From Paracoccaceae bacterium Fryx2 (GTDB lineage: Bacteria > Pseudomonadota > Alphaproteobacteria > Rhodobacterales > Rhodobacteraceae): DNA of 64,000 bases. The DNA lies in the NCBI GenBank assembly GCA_032334235.1, contig JAVSGI010000003.1, positions 682,001 through 746,000 of the forward strand, written 5' to 3'. The notes under the pieces are model-generated. The model was not told where the DNA came from. It did not search any database and saw nothing but the letters and a program-made list of their open reading frames with translations. A program made the position numbers and the translations under genes. Of this stretch, positions 47,952 through 56,941 are shown in pieces. The stretch's first letter is position 1; every line of letters starts with the position of its first letter.

Positions 47952-48788
47952 TCAGGCGGGCACGCCGGCGGGCAGTTCCGCGACCACCGCCGACAGCGGC
48001 AGGTTCAGCCGGGTGATGTCCAGTTCCGCCATGAAAAGCCGTTCCATCCGGGTCAGATCACCGTCGATCACCGCGACATGGCCGCCGCCCGATCGTTTGG
48101 CGATCTGGCGGGCGAAGGTGCGCAGGGTCTGGTCGTCAAACCGGCAGCCGAGGAACAGGAAGCCCCGGTTTGCGCGCCGCGCCTGCACCTCGTCGGGGAT
48201 CGGGGTCTGGATGTCGATCTCGGTCAGCACCTCGACATAATCGGAATCCGAAATCAGGAAAGACTGGCCGGGTGCCGCCAGCCCGTGCGGCTTGTAGACC
48301 AGCGTCTGCCAGTGACGGTCGGCGCCTTCGGGGCGCAGCGCGCCACCCGCGTCATAGGCGCGGTGCCAGATTTCCGACCATTCGCCGTTGCGGCTGACGC
48401 CCTGCACCCAGCCCCAGTTGCCCGGCCCTTCGCGCATCGCGGCGATCAGGTTGCCGTCATACCAGGCATCGACGATCATCGGGCAGCCCAGACCCGCCAG
48501 CCACTGGTGCAGCGGGTTCGGCCCGGCGGGGTTGGCAAAGGCGCGGCGCACCAGCGCCTCCAGCGTGGCGCGGAACCGCCGACTTTCGACATATTGCGCC
48601 ACGGCCCACAGGTTGCCGCGCGCCCGTTTCGGGGCCCGCACCTCCGCTTCGATCAGCGCGCACAGGCCCTGCGGTTCGGTCGGGCCACCCCCCTGCCCCA
48701 GCGCCGACACCGACGGCCCGAGGTAGGGCACCAGCCCGCCCCCTGCCACATCGTCCAGAGCGGCGCGCAGCCGTGCATGATCGTCCAT
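47952..48788 (-). CDS. SIR2-like domain protein inside the nif operon
   Basis: A 278-aa cytoplasmic protein. The N-terminal GGGLVPYLGPSVSALG resembles the NAD-binding VPFLGAGxS loop of SIR2-like (SIR2_2) domains, and later VYKPHGLAAPGQSFLISDSD and ANRGFLFLGCRFDDQTLRTF match the SIR2_2 pattern (KLHG..; .LFLGYS..D). Sirtuin zinc-finger cysteines are absent, as in this subgroup. Such proteins hydrolyse or bind NAD in defence and signalling. It is the last gene of the nifB-fdxN-LRV-nifZ-nifT row, 3 bp from nifT, which strongly ties it to nitrogen fixation, but I know of no established role. Confidence 0.75.
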   Translation of the reverse strand: MDDHARLRAALDDVAGGGLVPYLGPSVSALGQGGGPTEPQGLCALIEAEVRAPKRARGNLWAVAQYVESRRFRATLEALVRRAFANPAGPNPLHQWLAGLGCPMIVDAWYDGNLIAAMREGPGNWGWVQGVSRNGEWSEIWHRAYDAGGALRPEGADRHWQTLVYKPHGLAAPGQSFLISDSDYVEVLTEIDIQTPIPDEVQARRANRGFLFLGCRFDDQTLRTFARQIAKRSGGGHVAVIDGDLTRMERLFMAELDITRLNLPLSAVVAELPAGVPA

Positions 48789-48791
48789 CGC

Positions 48792-49007
48792 CTAATCCTC
48801 CGCGCCGGGGCGCTTGCGGGCCTCGACGGTGACGGGCAGCGAGGGCGGCACGTCATAGGCGGGCAGGTCCAGCACCCAGCCGTTGCCCAGCCGCGCCCAG
48901 CCGCCCCAGATCGCCGGGGTTTCGGTTTCCACGATCATCTCTTCGAGATCCTTCTTGGGCACATAGCATTCCAGCCCCTTCGGCGTCTGCCGGATCATCA
49001 CTTTCAC
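48792..49007 (-). CDS. nifT: NifT/FixU protein
   Basis: A 71-aa small protein of the NifT/FixU family (MKVMIRQTPKGLECYVPKKD, LEEMIVETE, WGGWARLGNGWVLDLP). Its molecular role is unknown, though it is a constant member of nif operons, usually beside nifZ as here. It overlaps nifZ by 4 bp. Confidence 0.92.
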   Translation of the reverse strand: MKVMIRQTPKGLECYVPKKDLEEMIVETETPAIWGGWARLGNGWVLDLPAYDVPPSLPVTVEARKRPGAED

Positions 49008-49276
49008 AACCCATCCCCTTCGCTTTTCAGTTCGCGCGCGCGCATCCCCACGATGCTGCCCCGGTCGACGAATTCGACCGCATAGACGTAGAATTCCTGC
49101 AGGAACGTCCCGATGTCGCGGACATAGCCGATGTCGCCCTTGGTCACGACGACATGGCCGACCTCGACCCCCGGGATGGTGCCATCGTTGCGGATGGTCT
49201 TGGTCGAGCGCACCTTTTCGCCGGGGCGGAACGCGGGCGGCCCATAGATCTCGATCGGGCGGTCATCGGTCTGCAT
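49004..49276 (-). CDS. nifZ: NifZ protein
   Basis: A 90-aa protein needed for full maturation of the P-clusters in the MoFe protein. The pattern GPPAFRPGEKVRSTKTIRND, GEVGHVVVTKGDIGYVRDIG-type centre and FLQEFYVYAVEFVDRGSIVG defines the NifZ domain (single SH3-like barrel). It overlaps the LRV gene by 14 bp. Confidence 0.92.
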   Translation of the reverse strand: MQTDDRPIEIYGPPAFRPGEKVRSTKTIRNDGTIPGVEVGHVVVTKGDIGYVRDIGTFLQEFYVYAVEFVDRGSIVGMRARELKSEGDGL

Positions 49277-50039
49277 CGTCCTCGTCCTTCATCAGGGCCA
49301 GCGCGGCAAGGCGCTCGGCGGCGGTGTCGCGGATCTGCGGGTCGGGGTCAGCCTGCATCGCGCGGGCCAGATCGGCGGGCGCGCGTTCGGCCACGGCATG
49401 GCGCACGCGAATGTCGGAATCCCGGGCCAGCACGTGCAGCCGCTTGCCGGGCAGGCGCAGGACGGCGGCGCGGCGGACCATCGGTTCGGGGTCGGTCACG
49501 CAATGCACCAGCCAGCCCGGCGCGATGCGGGCAGCGACCAGCGCGCGGATCTCGGGGTCGGGGTCGCGCAGCATCACCGGCAGCGCGCCGGGGTCGATGC
49601 GGCGCACCGCGATCAGCCGCACATAGGGGTCTTCATCCGACAAGAGCGGCAGCAGATCGTCGGGCGCCAGACGGTGCGCCACGGCGATCCGCACGGTGCG
49701 GTCGGGGTCGTGCAGGCGGCGCAGCGCGTGGCGGGCGGGCAGCCGCAGGATCGCCACGGCGCGCACGCCGGGGTCGGGGTCTTCCAGCAGCGGCGGCAGG
49801 CGGAACAGGGTCGCGGCCCGTGCCGCCTGGGCGCGGGCCTCGAAATACGGCAGGGTCAGGCAATCGTCGGCCAGATCGGGGTTCAGAAGGAAGAACCGCT
49901 CGATCCGCCGGGCATAGCGGTCCTGCACGCAGGCCCAGCCCGGCCCGCATTGACCGGAGGTCTGGCGGGCGCGAAAGCGGCAGGTGCCGCAGTCGATCGT
50001 CGCGCCAAGCCAGTCAACCGGGTCCGGGCCATCGGGCAT
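49263..50039 (-). CDS. LRV-type repeat protein with N-terminal [4Fe-4S] motif
   Basis: A 258-aa protein. The N-terminus has four cysteines (DCGTCRFRARQTSGQCGPGW and AC) expected to hold an iron-sulfur cluster. It is followed by about eight ~24-residue leucine-rich-variant/HEAT-like helical repeats (LPPLLEDPDPGVRAVAILRL, HDPDRTVRIAVAHRLAP, SDEDPYVRLIAVRRI, RDPDPEIRALVAARI). This layout is known from the Azotobacter vinelandii LRV protein encoded near nif genes. It may be a docking platform for cluster assembly; function is unproven. It overlaps nifZ by 14 bp and follows fdxN by 3 bp. Confidence 0.88.
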   Translation of the reverse strand: MPDGPDPVDWLGATIDCGTCRFRARQTSGQCGPGWACVQDRYARRIERFFLLNPDLADDCLTLPYFEARAQAARAATLFRLPPLLEDPDPGVRAVAILRLPARHALRRLHDPDRTVRIAVAHRLAPDDLLPLLSDEDPYVRLIAVRRIDPGALPVMLRDPDPEIRALVAARIAPGWLVHCVTDPEPMVRRAAVLRLPGKRLHVLARDSDIRVRHAVAERAPADLARAMQADPDPQIRDTAAERLAALALMKDEDDADR

Positions 50040-50042
50040 GGC

Positions 50043-50237
50043 TCAGGCCGGAACGCAGGTCTTGGGCACCGGGCAGACCGAGACGCATTGCGGAGTGTCG
50101 AATTCGCCCGCGCATTCGGTGCATTTGACGGGGTCGATCTTGTAGGTTTCACCCTTGAACTTGATCGCGGAATTCGGACATTCGAATTCGCAGGCACCGC
50201 AGACGGTGCATTGCGAAACGATGATCTTGTAAGCCAT
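50043..50237 (-). CDS. fdxN: Ferredoxin FdxN (2[4Fe-4S])
   Basis: A 64-aa bacterial-type ferredoxin with two cluster motifs, [12 protein letters not shown] and [18 protein letters not shown]; the second has the long insertion (CxxCx8CxxxC) typical of nif ferredoxins. It is the probable direct electron donor to NifH, or to NifB during radical chemistry, being 32 bp behind nifB. ATG 50237 follows CAAGGAGATCC. Confidence 0.95.
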   Translation of the reverse strand: MAYKIIVSQCTVCGACEFECPNSAIKFKGETYKIDPVKCTECAGEFDTPQCVSVCPVPKTCVPA

Positions 50238-50269
50238 GGTCGGATCTCCTTGAGGCCATTGGGAAAGTG

Positions 50270-51739
50270 TCAGGCGGTTCTGGCCGCCAGATCGGGGTTG
50301 CGGTCGCGGAAAACGGCCGCGATCGCGGTTTCGATGTAGTCCTGCGCGTGGGCGTCGATCACGTCGATGCCCGCCTGCGCCATGCGGGCGCGGGGCGCCT
50401 CGCCGATCCGCGCGCACAGCACGACCGGCACGCCGTCGAGCGTGCGGATGATCTCGGCCAGACGGTCATCCTCGCCGTGGCCGCCGAGGCAGTAGTTGTC
50501 GGCGCGGCGGTGGGTGACGAAACGCACGCCCGCGCCGTCAACCTCGTAGATCTGGAATTCGGTCGCATGGCCGAAATGCTGGTTGATCCGCCCGCCGCCC
50601 TTGGTCGCCACGGCCACCAGCAGCGCCGCCCGGGCGGCAGGCAGGTCGGCGGTGGCAAGGGCGGTCGCGGCGCGGCGGTCCTCGCGTTCGCGCGCGACCC
50701 AGGTGCGATAGGCGGCGCGGGCTTCCGGGGCGTCTTCCACCACTTCGGGCAGCTGGTCCAGATTGAACTCCTGCCCGCGGTCCTCGCCCAGCAGGCCCAC
50801 GGCATCGGCGCGGCACTGGCGGCAATGGCGCATCAGGTTGGCGCCACCGGCGCAGGCATCCTGCACCGCCTTCAGTTCCGCCGCCGTCGGGCCGCGCTGG
50901 CCGGACAGGCCGAACACCGTGCCATGCGCCGGGTCGGAAATCAGCGGCATGATGTTGTGCAGGAAAGCGCCCTTCGCCTTCACCGCCTTGTTCAGCGCCA
51001 GCATCCCCGCATCGTTGATGCCGGGGATCAGCACCGAATTGACCTTGACCAGAATCCCGTTTGCCACCAGCAGATCAAGGCTTTGCATCTGCCGTTCGAT
51101 CAGGATAGCCGCCGCCTCGACCCCGGTGTGGCGCTTGCCGCGAAAGAAGATCCACGGATAGATCTGCGCGCCGACCTCCGGGTCCAGCGTGTTGATCGTC
51201 AGGGTGACGTGATCGACCTTCATCGCCACCAGTTCGTCGATATGGTCCGGCAGGGCCAGCCCGTTGGACGAGAGGCACAGCTTGATGTCGGGCAGGCGCG
51301 CCGACACCAGATCGAAGGTCGCCTTGGTGTTGCGCCAGTCATAGGCGGCATCGCCCGGCCCGGCGATGCCCAGCACCGAAAGCTGCGGCACCTCGGCGGC
51401 CACCGCCATCACCTTGCGCGCCGCCTGGTCCGGCGTCAGCCGTTCCGACACCACGCCGGGGCGGCTTTCGTTCGAACAGTCGTATTTCCGGTTGCAGTAG
51501 TTGCACTGGATGTTGCAGGCCGGGGCCACCGCGACGTGCATCCGGGCGAAGTAGTGGTGCGCCTCTTCGGAATAGCAGGGGTGATCCTTGACCTTGGCCC
51601 AGGTGGCCGGGTCCATGTCGGCGGGGCCGGCCTTGGAGCCGCAGGATGACGCCTCGCAGCCGCCATCGGCCAGCGCCTTGCCCAGATCGTCCCGCGATGC
51701 AACCTGAAGCCCACCCAATGCAATGATGTTTGCCGCCAT
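50270..51739 (-). CDS. nifB: Radical-SAM FeMo-cofactor core synthase NifB
   Basis: A 489-aa enzyme that fuses [4Fe-4S] clusters and inserts the central carbide to make NifB-co. The radical-SAM motif is [20 protein letters not shown], and NifB-specific cysteines are in [13 protein letters not shown] and [18 protein letters not shown]. The C-terminal ~110 residues are a NifX-like cofactor-binding domain ([20 protein letters not shown]). The ATG at 51739 follows AGGGGCAAGTTCC and is 37 bp behind the sigma54 promoter; the longer frame would run through it. First gene of the nifB operon. Confidence 0.97.
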   Translation of the reverse strand: MAANIIALGGLQVASRDDLGKALADGGCEASSCGSKAGPADMDPATWAKVKDHPCYSEEAHHYFARMHVAVAPACNIQCNYCNRKYDCSNESRPGVVSERLTPDQAARKVMAVAAEVPQLSVLGIAGPGDAAYDWRNTKATFDLVSARLPDIKLCLSSNGLALPDHIDELVAMKVDHVTLTINTLDPEVGAQIYPWIFFRGKRHTGVEAAAILIERQMQSLDLLVANGILVKVNSVLIPGINDAGMLALNKAVKAKGAFLHNIMPLISDPAHGTVFGLSGQRGPTAAELKAVQDACAGGANLMRHCRQCRADAVGLLGEDRGQEFNLDQLPEVVEDAPEARAAYRTWVAREREDRRAATALATADLPAARAALLVAVATKGGGRINQHFGHATEFQIYEVDGAGVRFVTHRRADNYCLGGHGEDDRLAEIIRTLDGVPVVLCARIGEAPRARMAQAGIDVIDAHAQDYIETAIAAVFRDRNPDLAARTA

Positions 51740-51775
51740 GGAACTTGCCCCTTCGCTTGTCCGTCTGGAGAGGAG

Positions 51776-51793
51776 AAGCAAGCAGCGTGCCAA
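51776..51793 (-). promoter_or_regulatory. Sigma54 -24/-12 promoter of nifB operon
   Basis: TTGGCACGCTGCTTGCTT on the minus strand is a perfect sigma54 promoter, differing from that of nifH in one base. It is 37 bp before the nifB ATG. Confidence 0.94.
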
Positions 51794-51846
51794 GCGCCGG
51801 ACACCTGTCTTTGCAGGGGGCCGGCGCAGGGAGACATCCGACAGAA

Positions 51847-51901
51847 GGTCGCAAAGCCGACAAAGCGGGCGGGACTGTCGCAAACGCCACCGCCGCGACA
51901 G
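51847..51901. promoter_or_regulatory. Probable NifA sites and hairpin in the nifA-nifB gap
   Basis: On the minus strand TGTCGGCTTTGCGACC (51862-51847) matches TGT-N10-ACA with one error. A 7-bp inverted repeat CTGTCGC-N13-GCGACAG (51875-51901) lies beside it, 47 bp after the nifA stop. These are placed 54-108 bp upstream of the nifB -24 element, the normal range for NifA activator sites; the inverted repeat might also serve as a weak nifA terminator. Confidence 0.5.
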
Positions 51902-51947
51902 AGTTGCGCCGGGCACGGCCAGTGGCACGGCCCGGCGCGGGCAGACC

Positions 51948-53738
51948 TCAGAAACGTTCGATGGTGACGCCGTGCTTTTTCAGCGCATAGCCGATCTGGC
52001 GGGGGGTCAGTCCCAGCAGGCGCGCGGCCTTGGCCTGCACCCAGCCCGCGCGTTCCATCGCATCGACAAGCGCGGCGCGTTCGGCGGCATCGCCGGTGGG
52101 CACGGGCGCCGGTGCGGCAGCGACCGGGGCAGGCGCCGACTGTGGCGCGGCGGCGGGCATTGGATCAGGCGCCACATCAGGCACCGCCTGCGGGCGGCGG
52201 GCCAATACCGGCAGCACCACCGCGCCCGGGGCGAGCCCACCGATCGGTGACCGCGCCCCGCTTTGCAGCCGCCACAGGTCGGCCGACAGGCACTGGTTGG
52301 AATGGCAGGCCATGTCGCCGGGGCGGATCAGCGCATCGGGCGACAGGGCCGCCACCCGGCTGATGCAGTTTTCCAGTTCGCGCACATTGCCGGGGAAGTT
52401 GCAGTTGCGCAGCGAATCCAGCGCCTCCTGCGACAGCCGCTTGTCCATGCCGTTGCGCTTGTTGAAGCGCTCGAGGAAGCCCTTGGCCAGCATGTCGATG
52501 TCGGACCGGCGCTCGCGCAGCGGCGGCAAGGTGATCGGCACGACGCAGATGCGGAAGTAGAGGTCGGCGCGGAAGGCGCCACTGGCCACCGCCGCCTCAA
52601 GATCGCGGTTGGTCGCGGTGACCAGACGCACATCGACCCGCAGGGTTTTCGAGCCGCCGACGCGCTCGAACTCGCCCTCCTGCAATATCCGCAGCAGCTT
52701 GGCCTGAAACTCGGGGCTGATCTCTCCGATCTCGTCAAGGAACAGCGTGCCGGTGTCGGCCAGCTCGAACCGGCCCTTCTTCTGCGCCAGCGCGCCGGTG
52801 AAGGCGCCCTTCTCGTGACCGAACAGCTCCGATTCCAGCAGGCTGGCACTCAGCGCGGCGCAGTTGACCTTGACGAACGGGCGGCCCCGGCGGGCGCTGA
52901 GCGAATGCAGGGCGCTGGCGAACAGCTCTTTCCCGGTGCCGCTTTCCCCGCGCAGCAGAACCGGGGCCTGGGTCGGGGCGACGCGGCGGATCTGGGTGAT
53001 CACCTGCTTGATGGCGGGAGAATCCCCGATGATGCCCGAAATCGGCTCGGCCGGCGGCAGGGTGGTCTGGGTGGCCACGTCGGCGGCCGCATGGATCGCG
53101 GCGCGGGCCTCCTGCAGCAGCCGGTCACGGTCGCGCGCCACCACCCGGCGGAACCGGATCGACTGTTCCAGCACCGAGGCGACCATGTTCAGCACCCGCA
53201 GATCGGTGTCGAGATGGCGCACGCCGCCGCCGCGCGTGTCGCGGTAGACGCACAGCGCGCCCAGCACGAAAGGCGAATGCATCTGGTCGCGGATCGGCAC
53301 CGCGATCAGCGCCAGCCGCCCCTGCGTCGCGCCGGGCGGCAGGGCGCCGGAGCCGAATTCCTCGACCACGTCGCGCGACACCAGCGCCACGCCGGTGCGC
53401 AGCACATGGTTGGCCGCGGCGGGCGGAATGGCGTGGCAACTGGCGGGCCGGGTTACGCTGCCCTTGGTGGTGGCGGCGATGACATAGGGGTTTACCACCG
53501 GCGGGCGCTGGCCGACGGGGGCCGGCCCTTCGCCCTCTTGCAGCAGGGCAAGCGCCGCATGTTGCAGCCCCATGCAGGACGCCAGCACCTGAAACACCGA
53601 AGGCATCGCCGCGATAGGATCGGTGGCGCCGGTCAGGATCTTGGCGGCTTCGCACAGCGCGTGCATCGGGTGGTATTCGTCGTCCGCAGGCGGCGGGTCG
53701 ATCTGGTCTGACGGGACGCTGGCGAGACGGTGCTGCAT
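51948..53738 (-). CDS. nifA: Nif-specific transcription activator NifA
   Basis: A 596-aa sigma54 enhancer-binding protein. An N-terminal GAF domain (~25-200; [20 protein letters not shown]) is followed by the AAA+ domain with GESGTGKE, intact GAFTGA, and [12 protein letters not shown] cysteine linker C-x11-C-x19-C-x4-C ([17 protein letters not shown] ... ACHSNQCL) marks the oxygen-sensitive alphaproteobacterial class. A Pro/Ala linker and C-terminal Fis-type HTH ([20 protein letters not shown]) end it. The ATG at 53738 is chosen with GGGGGAAAG before it. It opens the nif cluster; no sigma54 promoter is seen upstream, so its control is probably by NtrC, RegA or another regulator. Confidence 0.95.
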   Translation of the reverse strand: MQHRLASVPSDQIDPPPADDEYHPMHALCEAAKILTGATDPIAAMPSVFQVLASCMGLQHAALALLQEGEGPAPVGQRPPVVNPYVIAATTKGSVTRPASCHAIPPAAANHVLRTGVALVSRDVVEEFGSGALPPGATQGRLALIAVPIRDQMHSPFVLGALCVYRDTRGGGVRHLDTDLRVLNMVASVLEQSIRFRRVVARDRDRLLQEARAAIHAAADVATQTTLPPAEPISGIIGDSPAIKQVITQIRRVAPTQAPVLLRGESGTGKELFASALHSLSARRGRPFVKVNCAALSASLLESELFGHEKGAFTGALAQKKGRFELADTGTLFLDEIGEISPEFQAKLLRILQEGEFERVGGSKTLRVDVRLVTATNRDLEAAVASGAFRADLYFRICVVPITLPPLRERRSDIDMLAKGFLERFNKRNGMDKRLSQEALDSLRNCNFPGNVRELENCISRVAALSPDALIRPGDMACHSNQCLSADLWRLQSGARSPIGGLAPGAVVLPVLARRPQAVPDVAPDPMPAAAPQSAPAPVAAAPAPVPTGDAAERAALVDAMERAGWVQAKAARLLGLTPRQIGYALKKHGVTIERF

Positions 53739-54082
53739 CTTTCCCCCACGGTTGTAATCCCAGCATGAAGGCTTCGGAAGGAAAGTCCAGCCCGTCGCGG
53801 GCGCAGGGGTGCCGGGACGTGGCGCATCGGGCATGGCCGCAATGCTGCGGTGCAGAAAGTAGCAGTTCCGCCGGTGTCGCCACAAAATGATGCAGATTCT
53901 ATATCGCCAATCCGGCGGGCGCAGCCTTGGGAACCGGGCGCGATTCCGTCCCGGCCCGGGTGGCGGCGCGGGCAACCGGCCAAGCCGCGCGGGTGGCCGC
54001 GCCGCGGCAGGCGACACGCGCACCGGCCACGCCGCACCGGGCCCGGGTTTCGGCACGGCAGGGCTTACAACGCGGCCCTTTC
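53739..54082. other. Intergenic region between nifA and copG-type gene
   Basis: About 345 bp between divergent genes with no convincing coding frame; the ORFs here are GC-rich shadows. The part around 53880-53920 is relatively AT-rich (CAGATTCTATATCGCCAATC) and probably contains the nifA promoter. No TGT-N10-ACA site or -24/-12 element was found. Confidence 0.5.
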
Positions 54083-54107
54083 CATCCATATAACATCCAT
54101 GTGGATG
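54083..54107. promoter_or_regulatory. CATCCA repeat operator before the ribbon-helix-helix gene
   Basis: CATCCA (54083-54088), CATCCA (54094-54099) and TGGATG (54102-54107) form a direct repeat at 11-bp spacing plus a perfect palindrome CATCCATGTGGATG. Ribbon-helix-helix dimers typically bind such 6-bp half-sites one helical turn apart, so this may be the autoregulatory site of the gene 17 bp downstream. Confidence 0.55.
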
Positions 54108-54123
54108 GTAAGAGGAGGTCGAG

Positions 54124-54525
54124 ATGGCCGTGGCGAAGACGCCTGACAGCGAAAAGATCACGATCAATCTCGGGTTCGTCGACCTGGGCCAGATCGAACT
54201 GCTGGTGCAGGAAGGCTTCTATGCCAACCGCACCGATTTCATCCGGACGGCAATCCGCAACCAGATCGAGCGCCACGCCGACACCGTGCGACAGGTCGTG
54301 ACGCGCAAGAGCGTCGATCTGGGGCTGCGCACCATCACCCGCGCCGAACTGGAGGCCGCAAGGGACGCGGGCCAGATGCTGGAGATCCGGGTGCTGGGCC
54401 TCGCGGTCATCGCCCCCGATGTCGGCGCCGAACTGGCGCGCGCCAGCATCTTCACCTTGTCGGTGCTGGGCGGGTTGCAGGCGGGCGATGCGGTGAAGGC
54501 CGCGCTGGCCGACCGCATCACCTGA
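54124..54525 (+). CDS. CopG-family ribbon-helix-helix regulator
   Basis: A 133-aa protein. Residues ~10-55 ([40 protein letters not shown]) form the beta-strand and two helices of a ribbon-helix-helix DNA-binding domain. The rest (~60-133) is an unassigned helical region ending [23 protein letters not shown] 54124 follows AGAGGAGGTCGAG. It precedes a PHB-depolymerase-family gene by 47 bp in the same direction, so it probably regulates it and itself via the CATCCA operator. Confidence 0.85.
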   Translation: MAVAKTPDSEKITINLGFVDLGQIELLVQEGFYANRTDFIRTAIRNQIERHADTVRQVVTRKSVDLGLRTITRAELEAARDAGQMLEIRVLGLAVIAPDVGAELARASIFTLSVLGGLQAGDAVKAALADRIT

Positions 54526-54572
54526 CCTGCCCCGCCCAAGACCCATACATTCACGCATTCCAGAGGTTACAG

Positions 54573-55739
54573 ATGACCAACATGTTCTCGGCCGGCATGG
54601 CCAAAGCGACAGAACTGACCCGGCAGGGCAAGCTGCAGGAGGCGACAGACCTGATCCGGGCGTTGCTGCACGGCGGCCCGGCACCGGCCCCCGGCCAGCC
54701 GGAAGGCGACGTGATCGACGGCACCGCCACCCGTCTTGACGCGGCCCCCAAGGCCCCGCCGACCGCCGCACCCGACCCGGCGCCGGCACGCGCCGCGGCC
54801 CCCCGCAGCGGCCTGCGCGAAACCCTGCGCCGGATCGCGGCCGGGGGTATGCCCGCCGCGGCCTCCGGCCCGCGCCCGCAGGCCGATACCGGCCCCGGGC
54901 GGTTCGTCACGCTGACGCATGCCTCGGCGCAGGGTCGGCGCGACTACCGGCTTTACACCCCCGTCGCGCACAAGGCAGAGGGCAAGCCGATGCCGCTGGT
55001 GGTGATGCTGCACGGCTGCACCCAGTCGCCCGACGACTTTGCCGCGGGCACCGGCATGAACGCGCTGGCCGAGGAATTCGGCTGCATCATCGCCTATCCG
55101 GCCCAGCCAACCGGCGCCAATGCCAACAAGTGCTGGAACTGGTTCAAGCCGGAAGACCAGCGGCGCGACGGGGGCGAACCCGCCCTGATCGCCGGCATCG
55201 CCCGCGACATCCTGCGCGACCATCCGGTGGACCCGGCGCGGGTCTACATCGCGGGGCTGTCGGCGGGAGGGGCGGCGGCGGCCATTGTGGCTGCGGCCTA
55301 CCCCGAGCTGTTTCATGCCGTGGGCGTGCATTCCGGCCTGCCGGTCGGGGCGGCGCGCGACGTGCCCTCGGCCTTTGCCGCCATGCAGCAGGGCGGGGCG
55401 GGCAGCACCGCGATCCGCACGCAGCCGACCATCATCCTGCACGGGCTGGCCGATGCCACGGTGCATCCGCGCAATGGCGATGCGGTGGCGCGGCAGGTGC
55501 TGTCGGGGCGGCCGGGGCTGGCAAAAACGGTGCAGCGCGGCACCTCGGCGGGCGGGCGCGGCTGGCGCCAGACCAGCCACAGCCTGCCCGATGGCCGCTC
55601 GCACTGCGAGCATTGGGAGATCGAGGGCGCGGGCCACGCCTGGGCCGGGGGCAAGGCGGCAGGCAGCCACACCGACCCGGCCGGCCCCGACGCCTCGCGC
55701 GAGATGCTGCGTTTCTTCCTGCAGCACCGCGGCGACTGA
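54573..55739 (+). CDS. PHB depolymerase-family esterase
   Basis: A 388-aa alpha/beta hydrolase of the extracellular catalytic-domain type 1 polyhydroxybutyrate depolymerase/feruloyl-esterase family. The N-terminal ~110 residues are amphipathic and Pro/Ala-rich without a normal signal peptide (MTNMFSAGMAKATELTRQGK). The catalytic part shows VVMLHGCTQSPDDFAAGTGM (oxyanion hole), lipase box AGLSAGGAAAAIV (Ser), LHGLADATVHPRNGD (Asp) and EGAGHAWAGGKAAGSHTD (His). In related bacteria it may act on intracellular PHB or on esters; location is uncertain because the secretion signal is missing. Co-oriented with the CopG-type regulator. Confidence 0.85.
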   Translation: MTNMFSAGMAKATELTRQGKLQEATDLIRALLHGGPAPAPGQPEGDVIDGTATRLDAAPKAPPTAAPDPAPARAAAPRSGLRETLRRIAAGGMPAAASGPRPQADTGPGRFVTLTHASAQGRRDYRLYTPVAHKAEGKPMPLVVMLHGCTQSPDDFAAGTGMNALAEEFGCIIAYPAQPTGANANKCWNWFKPEDQRRDGGEPALIAGIARDILRDHPVDPARVYIAGLSAGGAAAAIVAAAYPELFHAVGVHSGLPVGAARDVPSAFAAMQQGGAGSTAIRTQPTIILHGLADATVHPRNGDAVARQVLSGRPGLAKTVQRGTSAGGRGWRQTSHSLPDGRSHCEHWEIEGAGHAWAGGKAAGSHTDPAGPDASREMLRFFLQHRGD

Positions 55740-55931
55740 GCCTTGGGCGAAGGCCGCCCTTCTGCCAATCAGGCAGGCATTGACCGCCCCGTTGTGCTGC
55801 AGCGCGGCGACAATGGCGGGGAAAGCGCCGCCCTTGCCTTGACATCGGCCCTGCGGGTTCCGCAATGGCCGCAATACCGGCGCCTGCCTGCGGCAGTCCC
55901 GGGCCAGTCCACCAATTGAAAAGGACAGACC

Positions 55932-56936
55932 ATGGATGTCGCGGTGTTCAGCGCCAAACCCTATGACCGGCAATTCTTCAAGGCGGCCAATTCCGGGGGC
56001 AATCACCGGTTGACCTTCGTCGATGCCCGCCTGTCGACCGAGACGGTGGGGATCGTGACCGAAGGCGCGGCGATCTGCGCCTTCGTCAACGACGATCTGG
56101 GTGCCGGGGTGATCTCACGTCTGGCCGACAAGGGCGTGCGGTTGATCGCGCTGCGCTCGGCAGGGTTCAACCATGTCGATCTGGCGGCGGCCGCGGCGGC
56201 GGGCATCGCGGTGGGGCGGGTGCCCGCCTATTCGCCCCATGCCGTCGCCGAACATGCGGTTGCGCTGATGCTGACCCTCAACCGCAACACCCACCGCGCC
56301 TACAACCGGGTGCGCGACGGCAACTTCGCGCTGGACGGGCTTCTGGGCTTCGACCTTTACGGCAAGACGCTGGGCATCGTCGGCACCGGCCTGATCGGGC
56401 AGGTGCTGGCGGGAATCATGATCGGTTTCGGCTGCAAGGTGCTGGCGTTCGACCCCTACCCGAACAAGGTCTGCCTGGACCTTGGCGTGCGCTATGTGAC
56501 GATGGACGAGTTGCTGACCTCAAGCGACATCATCAGCCTGCAATGCCCGCTGACCCCGTCCACCCGCCACCTGATCGACGATGCCGCCGTGGCGCTGATG
56601 AAACCCGGCGTGATGGTGATCAACACCAGCCGGGGGGGGGTGATCGACACGCAGGCGGTGATCCGCGGGCTGAAAAGCGGGGTGATCGGGGCGCTGGGGC
56701 TGGATGTCTACGAGGAAGAGGCCGGGCTGTTCTTCGAGGACCAGTCGGCACATGCCATCCATGACGACGTGTTTGCCCGGCTGCTGACCTTTCCCAACGT
56801 GCTGATCACCGGGCATCAGGGCTTCTTCACCGCCGAGGCGCTGACCGCGATTGCCGCGACCACCATCGCCAACATCACCGCCTTCGAGGCGGATGGCGCG
56901 CCGCTGCATCCGGTGGTGGCACCTCGGGCCGACTGA
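55932..56936 (+). CDS. ldhA: D-lactate dehydrogenase (2-hydroxyacid dehydrogenase)
   Basis: A 334-aa NAD-dependent enzyme reducing pyruvate to D-lactate. MDVAVFSAKPYDRQFFKAAN is the typical fermentative D-LDH start. The NAD-binding loop is TLGIVGTGLIGQVLAGIM; catalytic residues are Arg in LRSAGFNHVD, Glu in YEEEAGLFFED and His in LITGHQGFFTAEAL. ATG 55932 follows AAAAGGACAGACC. The following kinase gene converges with a 5-bp gap. It fits redox balancing under low oxygen, the same state in which nif genes work. Confidence 0.93.
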   Translation: MDVAVFSAKPYDRQFFKAANSGGNHRLTFVDARLSTETVGIVTEGAAICAFVNDDLGAGVISRLADKGVRLIALRSAGFNHVDLAAAAAAGIAVGRVPAYSPHAVAEHAVALMLTLNRNTHRAYNRVRDGNFALDGLLGFDLYGKTLGIVGTGLIGQVLAGIMIGFGCKVLAFDPYPNKVCLDLGVRYVTMDELLTSSDIISLQCPLTPSTRHLIDDAAVALMKPGVMVINTSRGGVIDTQAVIRGLKSGVIGALGLDVYEEEAGLFFEDQSAHAIHDDVFARLLTFPNVLITGHQGFFTAEALTAIAATTIANITAFEADGAPLHPVVAPRAD

Positions 56937-56941
56937 CCGGG

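Noticed and set aside
53739-54123. Sigma54 promoter or NifA site upstream of nifA
   Set aside because: TTGGCGATATAGAATCTGC has the wrong GG-GC spacing and no TGT-N10-ACA was found; autoactivation of nifA cannot be claimed.
53900-54123. Direct repeat of the tRNA-Ala 3' end as an att site on the right side of the nif cluster
   Set aside because: I searched by eye for the T-arm/acceptor sequence and found no match, and no integrase or transposase gene is present in the window.
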